64,000 nt of DNA from Pinibacter soli (GTDB lineage Bacteria; Bacteroidota; Bacteroidia; Chitinophagales; Chitinophagaceae), in NCBI RefSeq assembly GCF_029961145.1, contig NZ_JASBRG010000007.1, positions 848,155 to 912,154 on the forward strand, written 5' to 3'. The notes beneath the pieces were generated by a model, which did not search any database, had not been told where the DNA came from, and saw nothing but the letters and a program-made list of their open reading frames with translations. Made by a program: the position numbers and the translations under genes. Within the stretch, counting starts at the first letter, position 1. Each line of letters starts with the position of its first letter. This document shows, one piece after another, positions 1 to 8,460 of the stretch.

Positions 1-72
1 ATCTAAATACTATACAATCTAAAACGTAAACGCACCTAATCGTTTTCAATTTTTTTTCGAATTATTTCATTT

Positions 73-609
73 TCATGAAAAACCCATCTTTTTCAGAATC
101 TCCTTTATCTGTTTGTTGGACTGGTTAATGTGGTTCTCGACGGTGCTTTTGCTGATATTGAGGGTTTCAGCAATTTCCTGGTTGCTATATCCTTCTATGC
201 GGGACATTGTGAAAACTTCTCTTCTTTTATCTGACAATTGCTGGAGAATTTGTTGAAGGACCTGGTTAATCTCGTTGGTCTTTGTTTCATCATCGGCAAT
301 CTCCCGGCGGGCCACAGACGCCTCATACTTCCGCGAGACTATTTGTTTTTTGACTTCGTTGTAAATTGTATTCTTTGCAATGGTAATAAGATAGGCTTGA
401 AGGGATAACTCTTCGTTTACTGCTTCCCGCTTCTCCCAAAGCTTAATGAAAGTTTGTTGGATGACATCTTTAATGTTTTCATGTGCGATATTCAATTTCA
501 CCAAAAAAGAATAAAGTACCTCACTATATGCATTATATAATGCAACAAACGACTTTTCGTCTCCTTGTTTTAATTGAATAATAAGTTCCCTTTCGTTATT
601 TAAACGCAT
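73..609 (-). CDS. ECF RNA polymerase sigma-70 factor
   Basis: Extracytoplasmic-function sigma factor of the Bacteroidota type, 178 residues from the ATG at 609; a TTG two codons upstream is a less likely start. Region 2 occupies about residues 1-85, with a core-binding stretch around VIQQTFIKLWEKRE. Region 4 lies at about 118-172 and contains the helix-turn-helix GYSNQEIAETLNISKSTVEN. These factors normally act with a FecR-type anti-sigma and a SusC-type receptor. No such partner is seen to the right; one could lie beyond the left edge, since transcription runs that way. Family call is firm, regulon unknown. Confidence 0.93.
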   Translation of the reverse strand: MRLNNERELIIQLKQGDEKSFVALYNAYSEVLYSFLVKLNIAHENIKDVIQQTFIKLWEKREAVNEELSLQAYLITIAKNTIYNEVKKQIVSRKYEASVARREIADDETKTNEINQVLQQILQQLSDKRREVFTMSRIEGYSNQEIAETLNISKSTVENHINQSNKQIKEILKKMGFS

Positions 610-943
610 AATCAAGCCTTAACAGTTAGTCAGAGGGTTACAAATTACAAAAAAAAATTAAAAAAATCAGTCTACCAAATTAATAGACTTCTAGTTAAAA
701 AAATAAAATCCTGATCTTCAAATTAATATCATCACAACTACTGGTTTCCGTGAGACACACAAATAACTCCTAAATCGGGCAATCCCAAACATTTTCATTG
801 AATAACTATCAAAGACTACTCACAAAGGTTCAAATGCTCACCCAATATGGATTTTTATAGGCGAAAACATATTACATATACAACTAATGCAAATTCCACA
901 GCATCTTATGCAACCACTGTTTCATTGAAATTAAATCAAGATC
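610..943. other. Intergenic region between divergent genes
   Basis: About 330 bases separate the leftward sigma gene from the rightward gene at 944. The stretch is very AT-rich, with poly-A runs near 645-665 just upstream of the sigma gene. It must hold both promoters, but I see no clear TAnnTTTG-type Bacteroidota minus-7 box and no inverted repeat worth naming. Confidence 0.5.
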
Positions 944-1747
944 ATGAAGCCTATTCTCTCAAAAAAATCGAGGTCGTTTTTTGCAGCAGTTGCAATAACC
1001 ACTGTCTTTAGCATAGTTTTCACAGCAGGATTATTTTGTCTGTTCTTTGATAAAAAACTAAATGAGTTTTTTATTTATTTAGATGAGCATATAAAAGCCA
1101 TTTCGATCCTGGTTAAGATAATTGTTTTCGTTTCCGCAATAATATGGCTTGTGACTCCAATTATTATAGCTTGTTTGATCTACACGTTTACAAAAGATCA
1201 TTACGATAGCAGGAAGACATCAATAATTGATCGCATTAAATCTACAATGCGAAAGTCAAAATGGATTTCTCCGCAGATTGAAACTTTGGGTTTTAACTCA
1301 AATTTTGACGACAATGATTTTGATAATTTTGCGCAAAGCGAACTTAAAAAACTACAGTGTGATTTAACTACAAGACGGGATGAATATCTTTCTATCTACA
1401 AGGGTGGCCCGCTATTTCTCAGTGAGGCAAGGGAGCGATTCAAAAATAAAATGTCAGGTCTGTTAGACTATCAAGATGAAGTAATTCTATCAATGCATAT
1501 TGAGCTGCATTCACAAATAAAAACCCGCATTAGATATTATAAGAAACAGATGAAAAATGCAGAGCAAACCGACGTGTCTTCTCTTCATCTTTTAAGTGAC
1601 TATTCGAATCAAATGGATGACTTCTATTCAGAAATATATTCAAATCTTGAAAAAGAACTCGCTGATCTAAATATCCAATTGCAAGAACTATCAGATGATC
1701 ATCTCGATAAATTACAAAATCTTTCAACGAAGTTTTCCAGCTATTGA
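944..1747 (+). CDS. Hypothetical membrane protein with coiled-coil tail
   Basis: Protein of 267 residues that I do not recognise. Two hydrophobic segments at about 12-34 and 50-82 predict a small membrane anchor. The remaining 185 residues are charged and helix-rich, with heptad-like spacing in about 185-260 (for example SNLEKELADLNIQLQELSDD), so a cytoplasmic coiled coil is likely. It stands alone, divergent from the sigma gene and convergent with the DUF1537 kinase, whose stop lies 63 bases away. No catalytic motif is visible. Confidence 0.7.
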   Translation: MKPILSKKSRSFFAAVAITTVFSIVFTAGLFCLFFDKKLNEFFIYLDEHIKAISILVKIIVFVSAIIWLVTPIIIACLIYTFTKDHYDSRKTSIIDRIKSTMRKSKWISPQIETLGFNSNFDDNDFDNFAQSELKKLQCDLTTRRDEYLSIYKGGPLFLSEARERFKNKMSGLLDYQDEVILSMHIELHSQIKTRIRYYKKQMKNAEQTDVSSLHLLSDYSNQMDDFYSEIYSNLEKELADLNIQLQELSDDHLDKLQNLSTKFSSY

Positions 1748-1810
1748 TGCCATAACCGGAAAATGACCTGGACATTGTCATCAAGATGGCTTCCGCAAAA
1801 AAGAACGCTA

Positions 1811-2923
1811 TTACAAAATGATCTCCGGCCATAAATAACTCCCCGGCTTAATTGTAAGAAAAAGTTGTTTTTTACTTTCCACTTGCATTCTTACAACACC
1901 GCGTGCATATTCACCAACCGGCGTAAATGAGGAATAACCCAAAGCATTAAGTATTGACCAGGCGGTTGCTCCTCCTTCTATATAAAGTTCATCCACAGGA
2001 GTCCGGGAAAGAATACGACCGGCAGCCGCAGCATACAACCGCTCTATTTGTTTGGCATAAAGACTTTGTATTTTATCTCTTTTACTGGTGATGATAGCAG
2101 GGCCTTCCTTCTGAATAGTTTCCGCTATTTTGTCTGCCCATTTTTCGATTTCAATATCAGGAGGATAATGCTCCACCCATTGTACAGGCAGTTCAAATAC
2201 AGCAAAATATTTTCGTGCTTTCTCTACGAATTGAATGCTGTTTTCATGTGTGCTTCCCGCTATCATCAGTGTGTGTTTCGCTTTCATAAAGCCTGTAGAC
2301 ATTGATGTTATACACTTGTGAAACTGAGGATAATTGATTTCCAAAATTGCTTCAAAAAATACTGAACTGCCAATAGGAAGTGTGGATTCGTTCAGTTGTG
2401 CTGCATAGATTGCATAATCTTCTGTTCGGGTAATATCCGGAGTGAGGAAATAATCGGCATCTTTCTGAGTTAGATGCAGTATTTCATTTACAGAAGATGA
2501 ACGTGCAGGAAAATCGGGATCACTAGCAAATGAAGTTTCATTCAAAGCCACTCCATTAATATAATAATGTCCGTTTTTTATCACCCGTCCTGTGTCTGGA
2601 TTTGCAGACAGAACAAAAGTTTTTTCTTTTGGAATAAATTGCAGCAATGTTTTTGTTTCCGGGATCACAAAACCTCTTAAAGCCGAATCGATCTTCTTAA
2701 ATACGTCGACAATATTTTTTCTCTGTAAAAATTTACCGATCCTGCTTATTTCGTCAACCGCCTTGTCTTCGGGTAAAGAGCGGGTATTTGTTGCTATAAT
2801 CCATACCATCGTATCCGGCACTTCTTTTGCCTCAAAATCAAAAGTAACCGACACTCCGTGAGACAAACAAATGCCTGCTATTTCTGCAGCACCGGTTATA
2901 TCATCTGCAATAACTGTGAGCAT
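1811..2923 (-). CDS. Four-carbon acid sugar kinase (DUF1537/DtnK-like)
   Basis: Member of the DUF1537 kinase family, which phosphorylates four-carbon sugar acids such as D-threonate or D-erythronate at the 4-position using ATP. The N-terminal substrate domain opens with the family signature ADDITGA (residues 6-12). The C-terminal nucleotide-binding domain ends with the ARGVV...KPGSY signature. At 370 residues it is a little shorter than the usual 400-450. It is the last gene of a minus-strand operon with a PdxA2-type dehydrogenase, and this pairing is diagnostic of the DtnK/PdxA2 route to dihydroxyacetone phosphate. A repeat element occupies the 269-bp gap to that neighbour. The exact substrate isomer cannot be read from sequence. 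Confidence 0.88.
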   Translation of the reverse strand: MLTVIADDITGAAEIAGICLSHGVSVTFDFEAKEVPDTMVWIIATNTRSLPEDKAVDEISRIGKFLQRKNIVDVFKKIDSALRGFVIPETKTLLQFIPKEKTFVLSANPDTGRVIKNGHYYINGVALNETSFASDPDFPARSSSVNEILHLTQKDADYFLTPDITRTEDYAIYAAQLNESTLPIGSSVFFEAILEINYPQFHKCITSMSTGFMKAKHTLMIAGSTHENSIQFVEKARKYFAVFELPVQWVEHYPPDIEIEKWADKIAETIQKEGPAIITSKRDKIQSLYAKQIERLYAAAAGRILSRTPVDELYIEGGATAWSILNALGYSSFTPVGEYARGVVRMQVESKKQLFLTIKPGSYLWPEIIL

Positions 2924-2958
2924 GGGAGGAATTAGGAATTAGACGTTTTGAAATTAGG

Positions 2959-3148
2959 AATTCAATGTCATTTAGTTAAGCAAGTTTTCAATTGCTTGGT
3001 TGCTATGTCCAGAAAACAAAGACTGCTTGTCATCCCGACGAAGGAGGGATCTGCGTCGCTAGTGTCAGGCCCAGATCCCTCGTTCCTCGGGATGACAAGC
3101 GATATGCTTTTGTTTTTTTCAAACACCTTAACTAAACGATATTGAATT
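2959..3148. repeat. Nested inverted-repeat element, copy A
   Basis: About 190 bp between the pdxA2-like and kinase genes. Outer ends are imperfect inverted repeats: TTCAATGTCATTTAGTTAAG at 2961-2980 and its near complement at 3127-3146. Inside lies a second inverted repeat built on CTTGTCATCCCGACGAAGG (3027-3045), with the complementary GGGATGACAAGCG near 3089-3101. The flanks on both sides carry AATTAGG heptamers. Copies B (36074) and C (59929) share the outer ends. It has no coding capacity and resembles a non-autonomous MITE/REP-like element. Confidence 0.75.
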
Positions 3149-3192
3149 AGGAATTAGAAGTTTGAAACTGGAAAACAGAAATTAGCTTTCTT

Positions 3193-4245
3193 CTAATTCC
3201 TAACTCCTGCTTCCTGATTTCTTTTCTTATTCTGCGCCATTTTAACAGCGTAAGATATTGCTATTGTCATAGCATCTTCGCTGGCGATGCCTTTGCCTGC
3301 AATTTCAAAAGCAGTACCATGATCGACAGAGGTACGAATAATCGGCAGGCCCAAAGTAACATTAACACCTTTTACGCTGTCCATATTTTGCGTTTCATTG
3401 TTCCATTTGAAACCAACCAGTTTAAACGGAATATGTCCCTGATCGTGATACATTGCTACGCAGCCATCATATTTTCCCTGGATAGCTTTTGCAAATAGTG
3501 TATCGGGAGGTAAAGGCCCCTCTACATTGTAACCTTCTGCCTGTGCTTGCTTTACTGCAGGTAAAATTTGTTTTTCATCTTCATCGCCAAACAGCCCGCC
3601 ATCACCTGCGTGAGGATTTAAACCGGCCACGCCAATTTTAGGATTATTTATTCCGAATTGCAAACAGGCATCATGCAATAATCTGATTACATCCAGCACA
3701 CGTTCCGTTGTAATTAAATCAACAGCTTGTCGTAAAGACACATGCGTAGTCGCGTGAATAACCCGTAACGCTTCATCAGCAAGCAACATGGCAAATTTCT
3801 TCGTCTTCGTAAAATGACCATAAATTTCTGTGTGCCCTGCAAAATGGTGTCCTGCAAGATTTACAGATTCTTTATTGATAGGCGCAGTAACCGTTGCGTC
3901 AATTTCTTTGGCGAGCGCCAGTTCTATTACTTTGTGTACGGACTCAAATGCTGCATTTCCTGCCATCGCTGAAACTTTTCCATATTCCAGTTGTGCCATA
4001 TCTACATTCTTCAAATCAAACACATCTATTGTACCATGTTCAAAACGTGCATCTTTAACTTGTTCTACAGGCCGGATCCTGAGATTGCTTTTACAAACTT
4101 TCAGGGCCGCCTTCATTACTCTTGCATCTGCAAAAACCAATGGATTGCATATGTCATACACACTGGCATTGGTTAAAGACTTTACAATGATCTCAGGGCC
4201 AATTCCAGCCGGATCACCCATTGTTATTCCTATTATTGGTTTCAT
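3193..4245 (-). CDS. pdxA2: PdxA2-type 4-phosphate dehydrogenase (D-threonate/D-erythronate pathway)
   Basis: PdxA-superfamily NAD-dependent dehydrogenase, 350 residues. The three metal-binding histidines known from E. coli PdxA are present as His168 (ATTHVS), His212 (NPHAGDGG) and His267 (YHDQGH). The N-terminus GITMGDPAGIGPE is typical. In vitamin B6 synthesis PdxA oxidises 4-phosphohydroxy-threonine. PdxA2 paralogs next to DUF1537 kinases instead oxidise D-threonate 4-phosphate with decarboxylation to dihydroxyacetone phosphate, which this operon context supports. The last codons (ending RN-stop) fall in a heptamer repeat tract at 3145-3225. A biosynthetic PdxA role is possible but less likely. 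Confidence 0.85.
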   Translation of the reverse strand: MKPIIGITMGDPAGIGPEIIVKSLTNASVYDICNPLVFADARVMKAALKVCKSNLRIRPVEQVKDARFEHGTIDVFDLKNVDMAQLEYGKVSAMAGNAAFESVHKVIELALAKEIDATVTAPINKESVNLAGHHFAGHTEIYGHFTKTKKFAMLLADEALRVIHATTHVSLRQAVDLITTERVLDVIRLLHDACLQFGINNPKIGVAGLNPHAGDGGLFGDEDEKQILPAVKQAQAEGYNVEGPLPPDTLFAKAIQGKYDGCVAMYHDQGHIPFKLVGFKWNNETQNMDSVKGVNVTLGLPIIRTSVDHGTAFEIAGKGIASEDAMTIAISYAVKMAQNKKRNQEAGVRN

Positions 4246-4254
4246 ATCGCTTTT

Positions 4255-4345
4255 ATTTTTTTCACGCGGCGAACGCTACGAAGCAGCGACGCAGCGAGAC
4301 AAATCTATTTCACGCAAAGACGCAAAGATACAAAGGCACTAAGGC
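4255..4345. repeat. TTCACGC-type interspersed repeat (one arm)
   Basis: The 154-bp gap between the PdxA2-like and alcohol dehydrogenase genes contains TTCACGCGGCGAACGC at 4261 and TTTCACGCAAAGACGCAAAG at about 4309-4328. The same words occur in the larger two-armed element between nuoI and nuoH (23178-23430). It does not read as coding. Confidence 0.6.
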
Positions 4346-4399
4346 TTGTATTGTATCAGCGTAAATCAATCTAATCTGCATCATCTGCGTGCTATTTTT

Positions 4400-5545
4400 T
4401 TAAAACAAATTGTTGTACATCTTAATTGCATCCTCGCGTTTTACTTCGCGGGGATTATTGACCAAAAGACGTTGCACTTTCATTGCAAGATCTGCAAGTT
4501 CTTCAACATCTTCTTTGCGAATATTTATTTCAGAAAGCTTCTGCGGTATTCCGCATCCAACAGATATTTCCTGGATTCTGTCAATTCCCTTCATCGCCGT
4601 TTCCTTAGCATTAGCATGATCGGGAACTCCAACTGCTAAAGCAATCTGTCTGTGTTTTTCAATATTAGCGTCTACATTAAATTTCATAACCTCCGGTAAA
4701 AGAATCGCGTTCGCCAATCCGTGAGACACATGGTATTTTCCTCCCAAACCGTATGACAAAGCATGTACTGCGGCTGTATTCACAGGGCCCAAACACAAGC
4801 CTCCGTACATACTGCCCAACGCCAGTGCTCCTCTCGCTTCAATATTATTTCCATCCTTACATGCAGCTTCCAGATTAGCGGCGATGAGCCTGATACCTTC
4901 TAATGCGTAGTTGTCTACAATGGGATGGCTATTTTTATTGGTGAATGCTTCTATGCAATGAGAAAGAGCATCCATCGCAGTTTCAGCCGTTATTTTCGCA
5001 GGCAGCGCTGCAGTTAATGCAGGATCGATATAACAAATATCGGGCACGAGGTATGGACTAATCACTCCTTTCTTCTCCATAGTGGTTTCGTCGAGCAAAA
5101 TCGCATTCGGAGACACTTCACTTCCTGTTCCTGCTGTAGTTGGTACACAAATCAGTCCTGTATTTCTGCCGGACAATATCCTGTTGCCAAACACCTCGTT
5201 AAGTTGCTGCTCGCTATTATGTAATGCTGCGTACAATTTAGCTGTATCCAACACACTTCCACCTCCTACTCCCACCACACAATCCGGAGAAAAGTTTGTT
5301 ACAACTTTCAATTGATCGTAAACATATTCTACAGTGGGTTCTCCAATAGTGTATTCCATCAAATTCGTCTGCACACCAGATTCGTTCAATGCTTCAATAA
5401 CCGGCGCCGTAGCTTTCAACAATGGCGTGGCAACTATAAATGCTATTCGTTTATATCCTTTTAATTGACAATAATCCGGCAGCCGCTGAAACACGTTTTC
5501 ACCAAATACAATCTCCGCAGGTTGCAATAAATTTATACTTCGCAT
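4400..5545 (-). CDS. Iron-containing alcohol dehydrogenase
   Basis: Group III metal-dependent alcohol dehydrogenase, 381 residues. The nucleotide-binding loop is GGGSVLD (94-100). The four metal ligands are visible as Asp192 and His196 (MDALSH), His261 (AVHAL) and His275 (VSHGLANA). Such enzymes interconvert an alcohol and an aldehyde or ketone with NAD(P). In this operon it probably handles a small hydroxy-aldehyde or hydroxyacid intermediate, but the substrate is not readable from sequence. Its start overlaps the end of the upstream symporter gene by 13 bp, so the two are probably translationally coupled. Confidence 0.9.
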   Translation of the reverse strand: MRSINLLQPAEIVFGENVFQRLPDYCQLKGYKRIAFIVATPLLKATAPVIEALNESGVQTNLMEYTIGEPTVEYVYDQLKVVTNFSPDCVVGVGGGSVLDTAKLYAALHNSEQQLNEVFGNRILSGRNTGLICVPTTAGTGSEVSPNAILLDETTMEKKGVISPYLVPDICYIDPALTAALPAKITAETAMDALSHCIEAFTNKNSHPIVDNYALEGIRLIAANLEAACKDGNNIEARGALALGSMYGGLCLGPVNTAAVHALSYGLGGKYHVSHGLANAILLPEVMKFNVDANIEKHRQIALAVGVPDHANAKETAMKGIDRIQEISVGCGIPQKLSEINIRKEDVEELADLAMKVQRLLVNNPREVKREDAIKMYNNLF

Positions 5546-7110
5546 AATGCTTCTGTTTTCTTTTTCAACTTATTAAAAGATCCGTAGATAGTCAGATGTT
5601 CATCTAACGGCACATTGTTTTTAAAGAAGAAGCTGGCAAAATAGCCCACCACAAATACGATAATGTGGCTGTACACTCCCAGCATATATTTGTGATGAGG
5701 GAAATTATATTTACCCCAATCCATTATCAGGTGCTTATTATCTCCGGTGCCGATTTTTGTTGTGGTAAGCACTGCGTATGCTGTGAACAAAATACAGACA
5801 ACCAGGCCCACATTAAGCCCCTGCCTGTTTGCCCTTGTGCTAAACAAACCAAGCAAAAATACGCCCACAATACCGGCTGAAAAGATTGCATACAATTCAA
5901 AAACAACACCTAATACACCCTGGCCTTCCCACGCTGCATACAAAGATGCAATACCGATACAACCTAAGCCGGCGATAACAACGATAATGCGGCCCATGCG
6001 AAGTTTTTGCTTATCTGTACAAGAAGGATTTAAGCGTTTATAATAATCCTGTACTGCAACCGCAGAAAGACTATTCATGTCAGCACTCAAACTCGCAGTT
6101 GCCGCAGAAAGAAGGGCAGCAAGCACCAATCCCACCACACCCACCGGCAATTGATTTTTTATGAAATAAGGGAATACGCTATCAGCTTTAATGCCTGCAG
6201 GAAGCGTAGCGGTTGTATGGTAAAAAACATATAAAGCGGTGCCGATACACATAAACATTGCCCACACAGGAACACTCATCGCAACACCAATGTACGCTGC
6301 TTTTTTAGCGCCTTTGTCATTCTTCGCGGTCAGATAGCGCTGCACAATAGTTTGATCCGTCGCATATTTTTGAATGGCATAAAACATACCATTGCAAACC
6401 ATTACAACAAATGTCAATTTGGTAAAGTCCATATCGTAAGGACCAAAACCTATTTTGTTCCATTCTATTGCTTTGGTGAACACAAACTGGGGTCCGCCGT
6501 GAGGCGAGAAAATAAGAATACCGAGGCACAAAAGACCGCCTCCTATCAGCAAAAAACCTTGGACAACATCCATCCAGATAACGGCATCTATTCCCCCTAT
6601 TAAAGTGAGTGTAACGATGATGCAGCCAAACACGATAATGGTTACATAAATATCAATGCCGGCAACGGCATTCATAGCCAAAGCCAGCAAGTATAGCACC
6701 GTTCCCATTTTGGTGAAATGCGTAAACGTAAAAGCAATAGAACTGTACATGCGTGCAAATACGCCAAACCTTGCTTCAAAATATTCGTAAGTGCTCAGGC
6801 GTATTACCTTTCTGAACAATGGTACAATAACCCAAATCATCCCAATCAATACGACAGGCACCATTAGCCCTTGTACCAACAATATCCAGTTTGAAGTGTA
6901 AGACGCACTTGGATAAGCAAGAAAAGTAACGCTGCTAATTAGCGTGGCAAAAATAGAAATGCCGATAACCCATGCTGGAAAGTTTTTTGATCCGGCAAAA
7001 TAGTTCTCTGAATTTTTATGTTTTCTTGCAAAGAAGGCGCCAATACTTACATATGATAACACGGTAATAAATATGATGGTATAATCAATCCAGTGCAAAG
7101 CATTTCCCAT
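5533..7110 (-). CDS. Sodium:solute symporter family transporter
   Basis: SSS-family membrane carrier, 525 residues with about 13 hydrophobic segments, starting with a helix at about 7-27 and a second preceded by the conserved KNFPAWVIGISIFATLISS region. Family members import sugars, sialic acid, amino acids or carboxylates with Na+. Placed between the DHDPS-family lyase and the alcohol dehydrogenase, it is the obvious importer for the acid sugar, or its precursor, used by this operon. The start ATG at 7110 is 50 bp after the lyase stop. Family call is firm, substrate inferred from context. Confidence 0.9.
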   Translation of the reverse strand: MGNALHWIDYTIIFITVLSYVSIGAFFARKHKNSENYFAGSKNFPAWVIGISIFATLISSVTFLAYPSASYTSNWILLVQGLMVPVVLIGMIWVIVPLFRKVIRLSTYEYFEARFGVFARMYSSIAFTFTHFTKMGTVLYLLALAMNAVAGIDIYVTIIVFGCIIVTLTLIGGIDAVIWMDVVQGFLLIGGGLLCLGILIFSPHGGPQFVFTKAIEWNKIGFGPYDMDFTKLTFVVMVCNGMFYAIQKYATDQTIVQRYLTAKNDKGAKKAAYIGVAMSVPVWAMFMCIGTALYVFYHTTATLPAGIKADSVFPYFIKNQLPVGVVGLVLAALLSAATASLSADMNSLSAVAVQDYYKRLNPSCTDKQKLRMGRIIVVIAGLGCIGIASLYAAWEGQGVLGVVFELYAIFSAGIVGVFLLGLFSTRANRQGLNVGLVVCILFTAYAVLTTTKIGTGDNKHLIMDWGKYNFPHHKYMLGVYSHIIVFVVGYFASFFFKNNVPLDEHLTIYGSFNKLKKKTEALCEV

Positions 7111-7159
7111 GGCGAAAAATTAAATCGTTTTTCTTAAATGAGTTTACTCATACATCCAC

Positions 7160-8089
7160 TTATACAACAGATAGTTTTAAATCGTCCATCTTCAATTCAA
7201 AGTCGTTTTTTTCCTCAGCTGACAATTCTGTTAGCGGCGGCATCATATAGGGCTGACACATATTCCGTGCATGCATCATCAATTTCAACGCGGCCAATGA
7301 CTGCCCCAATGTTCTGTCTTTCTGATACAACACAGCTATGTCATCCGTTTCCTGTTGATATTTTTTTGCAGCATCAAAATTCTGCGATACAAATGCGTCA
7401 TACATTTTCTTATACAATTCGGGAACGATATTGCCCGTGCTTGGAACAATACCATCTGCACCCATTGCAAGACTGCTAAACCCTTGTGCACCCCAGCCGC
7501 AAAAGAAAGAGAAGTCCTTATTGTTTTTATACGTATCGATACATTCTTTCAACCGCTCCGGATCACGCTCAGAGTCTTTTAGCCCTTTAATATTCGGGTG
7601 TTTGCTAAGACGCGCTACCACATCCAACGGGATAGTCATTTGCGTAGTGGCTTTGATATTATACATCATAACCGGACAAGGGCTTTGCTCTGCCAATTGC
7701 AAATAGAAATTTTCCATTTGAGCCGGCGTAAGCGTATAATAAGAAGGAAGTGTGGCTACTACAACATCGGCACCCAGCCCGGCATAGCATTTCGCACTTT
7801 CAATTACCTCCGCAAAATTATTGCCTACCAACCCTGCATAGATTATTTGATTACCTTGTTTGCACTGAACAGCTGTTGCCACAAACATTTCGCTTTCTTT
7901 CTTTCCAATAGAGGGAGATTCACCTGTAGTTCCCAACACTAGCGGAGATATATTGTTTTGAGCAAATTGCAGCATTATTTTTTTTACTGCCTCTACATCT
8001 GGCTGTAGCTCTTTCGTTAGAGGAGTAATCATTGGAACAACAATACCTGCATATTTTTTACCCGCAGGATATTCATTTTTTTCATTCAT
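7160..8089 (-). CDS. Dihydrodipicolinate synthase/N-acetylneuraminate lyase family protein
   Basis: Class I (Schiff-base) aldolase/dehydratase family, 309 residues from the ATG at 8089; a TTG five codons upstream is less likely. Seen motifs are GTTGE (53-57), the catalytic Tyr143 (MMYN) and the Schiff-base Lys171 (GLKDS). Known members make dihydrodipicolinate or cleave 2-keto acids such as N-acetylneuraminate, 2-keto-3-deoxygluconate and 4-hydroxy-2-oxoglutarate. Being first in a sugar-acid operon rather than near lysine genes, it is more likely a 2-keto acid lyase or dehydratase feeding the pathway. The reaction is inferred, the family is firm. Confidence 0.88.
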   Translation of the reverse strand: MNEKNEYPAGKKYAGIVVPMITPLTKELQPDVEAVKKIMLQFAQNNISPLVLGTTGESPSIGKKESEMFVATAVQCKQGNQIIYAGLVGNNFAEVIESAKCYAGLGADVVVATLPSYYTLTPAQMENFYLQLAEQSPCPVMMYNIKATTQMTIPLDVVARLSKHPNIKGLKDSERDPERLKECIDTYKNNKDFSFFCGWGAQGFSSLAMGADGIVPSTGNIVPELYKKMYDAFVSQNFDAAKKYQQETDDIAVLYQKDRTLGQSLAALKLMMHARNMCQPYMMPPLTELSAEEKNDFELKMDDLKLSVV

Positions 8090-8104
8090 ATAGTCATCAA
8101 TCAA

Positions 8105-8140
8105 ATGCCCGAATCTAGTTTTTTACATTGTTTCGGGCAT
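8105..8140 (-). promoter_or_regulatory. Hairpin in leader of the acid-sugar operon
   Basis: A perfect 9-bp inverted repeat, ATGCCCGAA at 8105-8113 and TTCGGGCAT at 8132-8140, ends 15 bases upstream of the ATG of the first operon gene. No regulator gene adjoins the operon, so this could be an operator or a leader RNA hairpin. It has no T-run in the direction of transcription, which argues against a terminator. Function is inferred from position only. Confidence 0.4.
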
Positions 8141-8460
8141 CCTGCACCGTCCTACAGGTGGCCCTGCTTTATGTAAATGAATAACCATTAACCAGCAATT
8201 AGTGTTTTTAGTATAAAACAGAAAAATACCGAACACAAAAATCTCGCGCAGTCTAAACGGGAGCAAGTCCATTATTGATGGTTAGCTATTGACAATACCA
8301 TTGCCAAATTTTATATTTATGGAATGCCGACTTAATACAAATTGAACATCAGCATTATCAATTTTAATAACTACACTTTATTTCACATACAAGAATTGTA
8401 AACAATATCCTTGTATAAAGAAATCAGCTAAAATAATTCCAGGGCCCCTCCTAAATCGTC
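8141..8460. other. Intergenic region between divergent transcription units
   Basis: About 320 bases between the leader hairpin of the leftward acid-sugar operon and the rightward methyltransferase gene. No coding potential. The part next to the hairpin (8139-8165) holds a GC-richer segment, TCCTGCACCGTCC, resembling one near 50645. A weak minus-7-like TATCCTTG lies at about 8405 upstream of the methyltransferase. Otherwise I see nothing. Confidence 0.4.

Noticed and set aside
1530-1832. 100-residue open frame on the minus strand
   Set aside because: It lies antisense to the coiled-coil protein gene and its sequence has no family character; a shadow of the real gene.
1779-1838. Plus-strand frame reading GFRKKERYYKMISGHK, like the end of a GNAT acetyltransferase
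   Set aside because: Only about 20 codons, preceded by a stop, and it overlaps the kinase 3' end; too short to call a remnant.
2948-3145. 65-residue open frame between kinase and pdxA2
   Set aside because: It lies entirely within the nested inverted-repeat element A; translation is an accident of the repeat.
3830-4342. 170-residue plus-strand frame
   Set aside because: Antisense to pdxA2 with that gene's codon pattern; no independent features.
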